NCBI GenBank assembly: GCA_035455185.1
Contig: DATIFQ010000309.1
Location: 1 to 6,034, forward strand
DNA from: JAEHDI01 sp035455185
Lineage (GTDB): Bacteria; Acidobacteriota; Terriglobia; Bryobacterales; Bryobacteraceae
Direction of reading: 5' to 3'
Length of the DNA: 6,034 nt
The notes below the pieces were generated by a model that saw only the letters and a program-made list of their open reading frames with translations, did no database searches and was not told where the DNA came from. The position numbers and the translations under genes were made by a program. Positions within the stretch are counted from its first letter, which is position 1. The number at the start of each line of letters is the position of its first letter. Of this stretch, positions 1 through 5,073 are shown in pieces.

Positions 1-2
1 CG

Positions 3-311
3 TTCTCGGAATCCGTGAAAGTGCAGGCGCCTGGGTGGCTGACGGCGCGGTGTTCGTCGACGCTGGGGCCTTCCCTGTCGGCACGGTTCGGGATCGCGGC
101 GCACACATCGCCGGTTTATCTGCGTGTTGCAGGAGAAGAGCAGTTCTCCGAGCCGGCTCTTACGTACCTCTTAACACTTGTGGAAGGAACTCGGGGCTAC
201 GTGGAGAAGCTGGCAACTCGCCCTGACACGGAGAGATTCGCACGAGTGTTGAAGGTGTTCGCGGAAGCACGTGAACACCTCCACCGGCGGTTGCACGAGC
301 AGGGCCGATAG
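3..311 (+). CDS. C-terminal fragment of a probable CehA/McbA-family metallohydrolase (5' end outside window)
   Basis: The frame is open from the left edge to TAG at 309-311, so this is probably the last ~102 residues of a longer protein. A GTG at 15 could be read as a start, but it has no convincing ribosome binding site and sequence in frame precedes it. The pattern GWLTARCSS, then AAHTSPVYLRV, then an amphipathic helical tail (ALTYLLTLVEGTRGYVEKLA, then RVLKVFAEAREHLHRRLHE) resembles, from memory, the end of CehA/McbA-type PHP-domain metal-dependent hydrolases. In those proteins an 'AHTSPVYV' strand precedes a C-terminal helical segment. The catalytic PHP domain would lie outside the window, so activity and substrate cannot be judged. 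The next gene is 80 nt downstream on the same strand with its own signals. The family call rests on motif resemblance and is moderate. Confidence 0.6.
   Translation, partial: FSESVKVQAPGWLTARCSSTLGPSLSARFGIAAHTSPVYLRVAGEEQFSEPALTYLLTLVEGTRGYVEKLATRPDTERFARVLKVFAEAREHLHRRLHEQGR
270..301 (+). repeat. Direct repeat, copy 1 (3' end of the CehA-like gene)
   Basis: This 32-nt segment matches 2126-2157 at 30 of 32 positions in the same orientation. Here it encodes R-E-H-L-H-R-R-L-H-E plus two bases of the next codon, ten residues before the stop region of the first gene. The two mismatches (GAA/GAG and TTG/CTG) are both silent in this reading frame. Confidence 0.75.
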
Positions 312-362
312 GGCGAAGGGAGCCCAAAGAAGATATTCCGGTCGTATCTGCTGCTTTTGCCT

Positions 363-368
363 TATAAT
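363..368 (+). promoter_or_regulatory. Candidate -10 element (TATAAT) for the TIGR03437 gene
   Basis: A perfect TATAAT lies 23 nt before the ATG at 392. No good -35 hexamer sits at 16-18 nt; the best positions (about 336-346) match poorly. If used, the leader would be under 20 nt and would just contain the GGGGAAAGG ribosome binding site (376-384). This is a motif match only. Confidence 0.35.
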
Positions 369-391
369 CAGCCCCGGGGAAAGGCGCAGAC

Positions 392-2089
392 ATGAACCAC
401 TGTCTGAAGTTGTTCGGACTCCTCTTCGTCTTCGCGACCCTGGCCGCGACAGACCAACCGGTGGTTTACGAAGGCGGTGTTGTGAACGCCGCCAGCTATG
501 GTTCGGACTGGCTGCAAAACGGGGGCGTCGCCCAGGGCTCCATGTTCGTCGTGTTCGGCAGCCGAATGGGTCCGGCCGTCCTGCAAATGGCTACAACGTT
601 CCCGCTCCAACTCAAGCTCGCCAACACTTCCATCGAGGTCACCATCGCCGGGGTGATGGTGAACGCGATTATGCTGTACGCGTGGGACCGGCAACTGGCG
701 GCGGTCCTTCCTTCGAGAACGCCAGTGGGCAACGGCACCCTGCAAGTGGTCTACAACGATCTTCGAAGCGACCCGGTAACAATCCGGGTGGTGGAAACGA
801 ACTTCGGCAGCTTCGCCGGGACCCAGGCCGGAAGCGGTCCGGCCATCGCCCAGAACTACGTATCCGCGACCGAAACGCCGCTAAACTCCCCGATCGAAGC
901 GGCCCATCCCGGCCAGGTGATGATCCTGTGGGGTACCGGACTTGGCGCCGTCAGCTTCGATGAGACCTTTCCGCCGCTCGTGCAAGACCTGAACGTCCCT
1001 CTCGAAGTCTGGATCGGCGGCAAGCGGGCTACGGTGCTATATGAGGGACGCTCACCGCAATTTCCGGGGATCGATCAGATCAATCTCCAGCTTCCGGCTG
1101 ACGCGCCGCTGGGATGTTACGTTCCTTTGGCGGTTAAAGCCCGCGGCGTCACGAGCAACTTCACCTCCATCGCTATCTCGCCTTCAGGGAAGATCTGTTC
1201 GGATCCGCACGGCGTCTCGGCAGCCGACTTGAATCGTCTCGCTGCCGGCGAACCGCTGCGTTTGGGCTGGATCCAGCTCATGCGTGAGAATTTCAAGGCC
1301 CAAGTTCCTGGAATCGGAGCAGTGGAAGGAAGCTTCGATCTCGGATGGGCAGACTTCTTCCGCTGGGACGCAAGTTCAGTCATCCGTTCGCACGCTCTCT
1401 CGTCGTGGGGACAGACCGCTCTCGGAACCTGCACGGAAATAACGTTCGAAGAAGAGCCGAATTTCGCTCCGATCCATCCGTCCCGGCTGGTCGTCGGAGA
1501 GACAATGAACCTGCACGGACCGTTGGGCATTAAGCCGATGCCGCGTGATAGAGCCGGCCTGTACGAGAAGAATGCCATCGGAACGAACATTCCACCGGTG
1601 CTTGGGTGGTCCAACAAGACTCCATTCCTGGAGCCTGGCACCTATACCGTGGAGAACGGTTCCGGGGGGCCGGACGCGACGAGATTCAGCGTTTCACTCA
1701 CGATTCCGCACGATCCGGCATCGCTGCAGTGGACAAACCTCGAATCAATCCAGATCATCGACCGCTCGCGGGACCTGACGGTGACCTGGGAGGGAGGAAA
1801 CCCGGACCGTGAGTACGTGCTTGTCGGAGCGATGTCCTCCGTAGGAGGCCTTGAAAACGCCAAGGCTGGCGTCATTGTCGCCTGCGCGGAACGGGTCTCA
1901 GCCGGACGCCTTGTCATGCCGTCGTTCGTCCTTTCAACGCTGCCGCCCAGCGATCCAGAAACGGCTGCATCCATGTTTGTCGTGATTCGCGCCGCCCTGC
2001 CTGAGTCCTCGACGACGGTCGCGGGCGGACTCGACGCGATCTACTCGATGGCAGCCGAAGGGCACATCCGGCTAGTGACCTACCAGTAG
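392..2089 (+). CDS. Secreted TIGR03437-family protein with extra C-terminal domain, 565 aa
   Basis: ATG 392 follows GGGGAAAGG with a 7-nt spacer. Residues 1-19 form a signal peptide: a short polar start, a hydrophobic LFGLLFVFATLAA core and probable cleavage near Ala19. C4 lies too early to be a lipobox cysteine, so export rather than lipidation is expected. Residues about 28-262 carry the TIGR03437 pattern: GGVVNAASY at 28-36, VAQGSMFVVFGSRMG at 46-60, then two beta-rich halves, the second containing WGTGLG (180-185), WIGGKRATVLYEG and IDQINLQLP (227-235). Residues about 275-565 form a second region containing PGTYTVENGSGG (415-426), LTVTWEGG (462-469) and PSFVLSTLPPS (510-520). That pattern recurs after TIGR03437 modules in Solibacter-type proteins as I remember them. 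Both parts look like beta-sandwich, cell-surface or secreted modules. No catalytic motif is visible and the function is unknown. Confidence 0.85.
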   Translation: MNHCLKLFGLLFVFATLAATDQPVVYEGGVVNAASYGSDWLQNGGVAQGSMFVVFGSRMGPAVLQMATTFPLQLKLANTSIEVTIAGVMVNAIMLYAWDRQLAAVLPSRTPVGNGTLQVVYNDLRSDPVTIRVVETNFGSFAGTQAGSGPAIAQNYVSATETPLNSPIEAAHPGQVMILWGTGLGAVSFDETFPPLVQDLNVPLEVWIGGKRATVLYEGRSPQFPGIDQINLQLPADAPLGCYVPLAVKARGVTSNFTSIAISPSGKICSDPHGVSAADLNRLAAGEPLRLGWIQLMRENFKAQVPGIGAVEGSFDLGWADFFRWDASSVIRSHALSSWGQTALGTCTEITFEEEPNFAPIHPSRLVVGETMNLHGPLGIKPMPRDRAGLYEKNAIGTNIPPVLGWSNKTPFLEPGTYTVENGSGGPDATRFSVSLTIPHDPASLQWTNLESIQIIDRSRDLTVTWEGGNPDREYVLVGAMSSVGGLENAKAGVIVACAERVSAGRLVMPSFVLSTLPPSDPETAASMFVVIRAALPESSTTVAGGLDAIYSMAAEGHIRLVTYQ

Positions 2090-2198
2090 TGTGCACATAG
2101 CGGCGATTGCGAGTCTGCGTCACCGCGTGAGCACCTCCACCGGCGGCTGCACGAGCACGGCGCCCGCGCCGGCGGCAAGGTAGGCGCGAGGCCCATCG
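2090..2198. other. Convergent intergenic gap with a coding remnant
   Basis: These 109 nt separate the stop of the TIGR03437 gene from the stop of the carbinolamine dehydratase gene on the other strand. The gap holds the second copy of the 32-nt repeat. It also holds a small GC-rich inverted repeat (CGGCG 2158-2162, loop CCCG, CGCCG 2167-2171). That stem could be a weak bidirectional hairpin, but no T-run follows on either strand, so I do not call a terminator. Confidence 0.4.
2126..2157 (+). repeat. Direct repeat, copy 2 (stranded gene-end remnant)
   Basis: This segment is a near copy of 270-301 with 30/32 identity. Read in the matching frame it gives REHLHRRLHE, followed by H-G-A-R-A-G-G-K-V without an early stop, and a TAG lies upstream in that frame at 2087-2089. 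No start codon with a ribosome binding site and no protein of useful size surrounds it, so it looks like the stranded end of a second, related gene rather than a live gene. Confidence 0.65.
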
Positions 2199-2546
2199 CT
2201 ATTGGAAAAACACGCGGTCGATCTTCGCCGCCAGGATGAAGTCGCTCTCGGTCAGCCCGTTGATCTTGTGCGTGTAGATTTCTACGTCGACTTTGCCCCA
2301 GGAAAGCGCCAGGTCCGGGTGGTGGCCCTGTTCCTCGGCCACTTCGCCCACGCGATTGACGAAATCCAGCGCCTTGCGAAAATCCGGAAAGAGGAACGTT
2401 TTCCGGATGTGGTGTTGCTCGATCACCTTCCAGTCGGGCAATTGAGCCGACAGCCGCAGCAACTCCTCCCCCTCGAGGGGAGGCACTCCGCCCCTGCAAG
2501 GCACGCATCTCTTATCGGCAAGAGCGCCTACCCCAGATCCACCCAC
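2199..2546 (-). CDS. phhB: Pterin-4a-carbinolamine dehydratase (4a-hydroxytetrahydrobiopterin dehydratase), 115 aa
   Basis: The enzyme dehydrates 4a-hydroxytetrahydropterin to quinonoid dihydropterin, recycling the cofactor of aromatic amino-acid hydroxylases (cytoplasmic). The family signature is complete: E71-x3-H75-H76-P77-x5-W83-x9-H93-x8-D102, in EEQGHHPDLALSWG...THKINGLTESD. The N-terminal ADKRCVPCRGGVPPL (10-24) is the usual lead-in of the bacterial family, and the length is normal. I chose the GTG start at 2546-2544 because GAGG lies 7 nt upstream; it gives MGGSGVGALADKRC. The open frame continues to 2708, but that extension overlaps the Rieske gene and is low-complexity shadow. The start overlaps the Rieske stop by 19 nt, suggesting translational coupling. 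No aromatic hydroxylase is in the window, so the pterin-linked partner is unknown. Confidence 0.9.
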   Translation of the reverse strand: MGGSGVGALADKRCVPCRGGVPPLEGEELLRLSAQLPDWKVIEQHHIRKTFLFPDFRKALDFVNRVGEVAEEQGHHPDLALSWGKVDVEIYTHKINGLTESDFILAAKIDRVFFQ

Positions 2547-2872
2547 ACGTCCCCCTCTCTCACTTCCACCCGGTAAGACCGCAGAGGCCGGACCTGCTGC
2601 TCCAACTGGGGCATGTCCTCCGGGTACACGTTCTTCGGAAAGTGGTTCTCGCCCGTTCTGACATCGTATTGGAAATGGTGGTAGGGACAATCGACGAGAT
2701 GTCCCCACAGCACCGCCCCTTCCAACGGATTGTTCCTGTGCGGGCAGATGCCACTCAGCGCGTAGATGGCGCCCCGATAATTGACCAGCAGCACGGCAGC
2801 CTCACCGGCCCAGACAAACCTGGTTTGCCCGGGCGGGATTTCCGCCGCCCGGGCCAGTTTCCATAGCGCCAC
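2528..2872 (-). CDS. Rieske [2Fe-2S] ferredoxin, 114 aa
   Basis: This is a small soluble electron carrier of the Rieske type (dioxygenase-ferredoxin / NirD-like fold). Both cluster-binding boxes are intact: C43-P-H45 and C62-P-Y-H65, separated by the canonical 16 residues, so a [2Fe-2S] cluster held by two Cys and two His is expected. The C-terminal strand region ends RVEVREGDVWVDLG, as in stand-alone ferredoxins. No signal peptide or membrane anchor is present, so it should be cytoplasmic. The start is GTG at 2872-2870, giving MALWKLARAAEIPPGQ. A weak GGA lies 8 nt upstream, and upstream codons in frame read as shadow of the ferritin gene. The start is 19 nt after the dpsL stop, and the 3' end overlaps the dehydratase start. 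No oxygenase or reductase partner is in the window. A role as electron donor or acceptor for the ferritin-like cage is an inference from position only. Confidence 0.88.
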   Translation of the reverse strand: MALWKLARAAEIPPGQTRFVWAGEAAVLLVNYRGAIYALSGICPHRNNPLEGAVLWGHLVDCPYHHFQYDVRTGENHFPKNVYPEDMPQLEQQVRPLRSYRVEVREGDVWVDLG

Positions 2873-2891
2873 TCGTTCCGTCCAGCGTGTC

Positions 2892-3458
2892 TCAGCCGAT
2901 CTCCGCCGACATGAATCTTCGAACGTACGGAGACGTCCCCGGAGAGCCGCGGCGGAAGTGGCCCGAGGGTCCTTCGGACAGGTACTCCGAGAACCATGCC
3001 TCGTGTTCAATCTCCTCGTGGAGGATTGCGAGAGCAAGGTCATAGGTACGGTGGTCTTTGCCGAAGGTCATGTTGCAGATATCGGTGTACGTTCGCACGG
3101 CGCATCGTTCGGCCTCAACGAGCACGGCGAGCATCGCCGACATGTTCCTCGGATCCGCCGGCAGGTAGGCGTCCGGACAGCCGGCAATGTCGGCGAACTG
3201 CCGAATGTCCCGTGGCAGCGCACCTCCCAGTTCATAGATCCGCGGGGTGAGGGCTTCAAAATGGTTGCGATCTTCGATGCGCGCGTCTTCGATGATCTCC
3301 TTGAGTCCCTCGCCGTCGAAGCCGATCGAGTTCACGCGGAGGATCGTGTAGTAGTAAAAGGTGGTGAATTCCGCCCCCGCGGCACGCAGCAGCTTATCGA
3401 GCAACACATTGACATCAATCCCAGCTTGCTCGACAACTTGTCTCGCTACTTTCGCCAT
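2892..3458 (-). CDS. dpsL: DPSL / thioferritin-type ferritin-like protein, 188 aa
   Basis: Ferritin-superfamily four-helix protein of the Dps-like (DPSL) class, first characterised in Sulfolobus and Pyrococcus, where a dodecameric cage oxidises Fe(II) with H2O2 and stores the iron. Candidate metal ligands are E30 (AAEFTTFYYYTIL), E62/H66 (IEDRNHFE), E115/E117 and E149-x-x-H152 (HEEIEHEAWF). C94 (AGCPDAYLP) and C119 (EAERCA) lie 25 residues apart, like the cysteine pair next to the active site of the Sulfolobus protein as I recall it; C128 is a third. The tail has the class-typical PSGHFRRGSPG...PY. Start ATG 3458 has AAGGAG (3467-3472) 8 nt upstream, inside perR. The ATG itself lies in the last codons of perR with a 13-nt overlap. 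Earlier frame extensions are perR shadow. The call is strong; the in vivo role is inferred. Confidence 0.9.
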   Translation of the reverse strand: MAKVARQVVEQAGIDVNVLLDKLLRAAGAEFTTFYYYTILRVNSIGFDGEGLKEIIEDARIEDRNHFEALTPRIYELGGALPRDIRQFADIAGCPDAYLPADPRNMSAMLAVLVEAERCAVRTYTDICNMTFGKDHRTYDLALAILHEEIEHEAWFSEYLSEGPSGHFRRGSPGTSPYVRRFMSAEIG

Positions 3459-3883
3459 TTGAGTTTCTCCTTGGGTTGAGGTTGACAGGACTCGCACAAG
3501 CCGTACAGGACAAGTTCCCAGGTCCGCACGGTCCGCGGAGCCACCTTGGTCTTCACTGCGAGCCCGGCGACGTCGAACCACGGAAGGTCCTCGATCCGCG
3601 TGCAGCGCTCGCAGACAAAATGATGATGACGCTCGCCCGCGCACTCGAAGCGGGTGACGTTGGCGGACAGGTTGACTTCGCGAACAAGTCCCGCCTGCGC
3701 GAGGGCGTGTAAAGACTTGTAGATCGTCGCCAAAGAAGCTCTTGGATGATTGCGATTGAGGGCTTTGTGGACTTCTTCCGCGGTCAGATGAGCGGGATGC
3801 GTGGTCAGGTACTGGAGGACGGCATACCGCTGGGGCGAGAATCGGAGAGCATTCGTCCGAAAGGAGTCCAGAATCCGCGGCAT
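3446..3883 (-). CDS. perR: Fur-family metal-dependent regulator, PerR-like, 145 aa
   Basis: DNA-binding repressor of the Fur superfamily. Residues 1-75 form the winged-helix domain (RFSPQRYAVLQYL, TAEEVHKAL, then SLATIYKSLHALAQAGLV as recognition helix). The dimerisation domain has both structural zinc CXXC pairs, C91-ER-C94 and C130-ES-C133. Aligned by eye with Bacillus PerR, the regulatory metal ligands map to H32, E80 (Asp in PerR), H86, H88 and D99. The Asp at 99 corresponds to PerR D104; iron-sensing Fur proteins usually carry Glu there, so peroxide sensing is favoured, though E80 is a deviation. ATG 3883 gives the normal family length; GGGGG lies about 6 nt upstream. It is the first gene of the operon and sits just downstream of its likely operator, so autoregulation is probable. 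PerR versus Fur or Zur is judged from few residues. Confidence 0.87.
   Translation of the reverse strand: MPRILDSFRTNALRFSPQRYAVLQYLTTHPAHLTAEEVHKALNRNHPRASLATIYKSLHALAQAGLVREVNLSANVTRFECAGERHHHFVCERCTRIEDLPWFDVAGLAVKTKVAPRTVRTWELVLYGLCESCQPQPKEKLKWRK
3467..3472 (-). promoter_or_regulatory. Strong ribosome binding site of dpsL inside perR
   Basis: AAGGAG on the minus strand lies 8 nt before ATG 3458. It is within the last codons of perR, so the ferritin-like gene can be translated efficiently while the regulator is still being read. It is a stronger Shine-Dalgarno than that of perR itself. Confidence 0.75.
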
Positions 3884-3907
3884 CCCTCACCCCCAGCCGA
3901 TGGCTGT

Positions 3908-3930
3908 AGAATACTTCTCAATAGAGAATT
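3908..3930. promoter_or_regulatory. Putative Fur/PerR operator (two overlapping inverted repeats)
   Basis: AGAA-tac-TTCT (3908-3918) and TTCTC-aata-GAGAA (3915-3928) are both perfect inverted repeats and share the TTCT at 3915-3918. Together they fill the spacer and the -10 hexamer of the operon promoter. Overlapping AT-rich dyads of this kind are how Fur-family dimers commonly bind, and a bound protein here would block RNA polymerase. Assignment to the adjacent PerR-like protein is inference from position. Confidence 0.6.
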
Positions 3931-3936
3931 AGTCAA
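3908..3936 (-). promoter_or_regulatory. Promoter of the perR-dpsL-Rieske-PCD operon
   Basis: On the minus strand TTGACT (3936-3931, 5 of 6 matches to the -35 consensus) is followed after exactly 17 nt by TATTCT (3913-3908, 5 of 6 matches to the -10 consensus). Transcription would begin near 3901, leaving about 18 nt of leader before ATG 3883. Spacing, match quality and AT-rich contrast with the GC-rich surroundings all support it. Confidence 0.72.
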
Positions 3937-4032
3937 GGGTTCCGGTGGACCGTTCCCTGCAATCGTGGCTCGGAAAAATGGACGGGCGACCTCCCCCCGG
4001 CACCCGCGCCGATTCACTGCGGGCGGATTGGG

Positions 4033-4070
4033 AAAAGGCCACCCTCGCAGGCCACCAAAAACGATGGCCT
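4033..4070 (-). terminator. Weak candidate terminator downstream of the MCDYSLM gene
   Basis: Inverted repeat AGGCCA (4049-4054) / TGGCCT (4065-4070), loop of 10. A second AGGCCA at 4036-4041 reads on the minus strand as TGGCCTTTT, so the upstream half at 4065-4070 could instead pair with it and be followed by four T. It lies 16 nt after the stop of the 141-residue gene and before the perR promoter. The stem is short and the T-run is modest. The rest of the 150-nt gap (3937-4085) shows nothing else. Confidence 0.3.
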
Positions 4071-4085
4071 ACGCCACAAACTACG

Positions 4086-4511
4086 CTAGAACATGCCGGC
4101 AAACACGCGCTCGCGCTCTGCCTCAGCCGCGTCAGGTCTCGGGTTGTCTCCGGAGGGAATATCCAACACCCATACGCGCTGGCCCCCAATGAGCTCCTGG
4201 AGAAGAATCTCGCGGCCGTTCCCGAAGCGGAACGCGTCACGGTGGCTGTTTGTTTTCGCGGTAATTTGCGTGAACGTGACCGGTTCCGTGTCCTGAACGC
4301 CCAACGTGCGCTGCAGGAACGGCGGAATGTCCTGCAACAGCAGATGGGCACCGGGTGCAATGCAGACAGCGGGAACCCGGTTTATCGGCATTGTCGTGAG
4401 GTCCCCAGGGGATGCAAGCCCAACCGTGCCGGTTGAAAACCGGTGCACGACCAACTCCTCCCTCTCCACAGCCAGCCGGCTCGGGAGGCCCATGAGCGAA
4501 TAGTCACACAT
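4086..4511 (-). CDS. Conserved-looking hypothetical protein MCDYSLM..., 141 aa
   Basis: I do not recognise a named family, although the N-terminus MCDYSLMGLPSRLAVE...ELVVHRFSTGTVGLASPGDL looks like a conserved soluble domain. ATG 4511 is preceded by GGAGG with an 8-nt spacer, a very good site. The longer open frame to 4745 lacks a comparable signal and is low quality. There is no signal peptide, membrane span or cofactor motif. Visible landmarks are Cys2 (directly after Met), C50 in VPAVCIAPGAHLLLQDIP, FTQITAKTNSHRDAFRFGNGREILLQELIGGQRVWVLDIPSG (80-120), and an acidic/basic C-terminal helix AAEAERERVFAGMF. It reads in the same direction as the perR operon, whose promoter lies 150 nt downstream, so it is probably a separate unit. 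The gene is likely real; its function is unknown. Confidence 0.75.
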   Translation of the reverse strand: MCDYSLMGLPSRLAVEREELVVHRFSTGTVGLASPGDLTTMPINRVPAVCIAPGAHLLLQDIPPFLQRTLGVQDTEPVTFTQITAKTNSHRDAFRFGNGREILLQELIGGQRVWVLDIPSGDNPRPDAAEAERERVFAGMF

Positions 4512-4775
4512 TGTCCTTTCCTCCTCGTCGGTTCTTGAAACAGGCCACGGAAGGCAACAACGTGAGATTGAGGTTGGGCCGCTCGCCGATGAATCGTCCC
4601 AGAGTAGCGACCAGCCCGCGACGGAGTATGGACAGGTGAACGTTTCGGAAATTGAGTGAACTTCTGCCTGCCTCAGGAACTCTAATGACATCGTACGCCC
4701 ACCCGATCCCTGGCGCAAGCATGATCGAGAAGGGAAAGTACACATGGTAGGATTCGTTTAGAGGAGGCTCAACTC
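4512..4775. other. Divergent intergenic region, 264 nt
   Basis: This stretch separates the leftward 141-residue gene from the rightward ABM-like gene and should hold both promoters. On the plus strand TCTAAT (4681-4686, 5 of 6 to the -10 consensus) is the best element, but no -35 sits at a proper distance. On the minus strand I found only poor pairs. A 79-residue minus-strand open frame spans it but has no ribosome binding site or recognisable content. GAGGAGG (4761-4767) is the ribosome binding site of the next gene. Confidence 0.4.
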
Positions 4776-5060
4776 ATGATCGTCGTTCGCAACACTTTCA
4801 CCGCCAAGCCGGGTCAGGCGAGCAAGCTGGCTGCGCAACTGAAGGAGATGGCCAGCGCCGGGAATCTCCCGAAGCACCGTGTTCTCACGGACGTAACCGG
4901 CGAATTCAATCGCGTCGTGCTGGAATACCAAGTGGAATCGGCTGCTGCGTTTGAAGAGATGTTCAAGAAATACACCACGGACCCGCAGATTCGCGAAAAG
5001 ACGAAGGGCTACACCGACCTCTGGTTTACCGGCAGCCGGGAGTTGTGGCGGGTCGTCTGA
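4776..5060 (+). CDS. Small probable dimeric alpha/beta-barrel protein (ABM / NIPSNAP-like), 94 aa
   Basis: ATG 4776 follows GAGGAGG (4761-4767) with an 8-nt spacer, an ideal site. The 94 residues show the beta-alpha-beta-beta-alpha-beta pattern of ferredoxin-like dimeric barrels: an opening strand MIVVRNTFTAKPG, a helix QASKLAAQLKEMASA, the strands HRVLTDVTGEFNRVVLEYQVES, a helix AAAFEEMFKKYTTDPQIREKTKGYTDL and a closing strand SRELWRVV. This arrangement and size fit the antibiotic-biosynthesis monooxygenase / NIPSNAP / Dabb superfamily, whose members range from cofactor-free oxygenases and haem-degrading enzymes to proteins of unknown role. No particular substrate is indicated. It is cytoplasmic, monocistronic as seen, and ends 13 nt before the stop of the convergent Asp-box gene. 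The fold assignment is moderate; activity is not assigned. Confidence 0.72.
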   Translation: MIVVRNTFTAKPGQASKLAAQLKEMASAGNLPKHRVLTDVTGEFNRVVLEYQVESAAAFEEMFKKYTTDPQIREKTKGYTDLWFTGSRELWRVV

Positions 5061-5073
5061 CCACTTCTCGCGG

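Noticed and set aside
1117..1641. Minus-strand open frame of 174 codons
   Set aside because: Fully antisense to the TIGR03437 gene with no sensible protein features; shadow of high-GC coding sequence.
2158..2171. GC-rich inverted repeat as a terminator between the convergent genes
   Set aside because: The stem is only 5 bp with a 4-nt loop and lacks a T-run on either side.
2547..2708. N-terminal extension of the carbinolamine dehydratase frame
   Set aside because: The added 54 residues are Gly/Pro/Arg-rich, lie entirely inside the Rieske gene and have no family counterpart; the GTG at 2546 has a proper ribosome binding site.
3945..4436. Plus-strand open frame of 163 codons opposite the 141-residue gene
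   Set aside because: GTG start without ribosome binding site, arginine-rich low-quality composition and long overlap antisense to a better-supported gene; read as shadow.
4429..4443. Perfect inverted repeat CCGGTT-GAA-AACCGG
   Set aside because: It lies inside the coding region of the 141-residue protein, has no T-run and does not sit at a promoter; likely chance in GC-rich coding DNA.
4504..4743. Minus-strand open frame of 79 codons in the divergent region
   Set aside because: No ribosome binding site, overlaps the start of the 141-residue gene in another frame, and shows no recognisable content.
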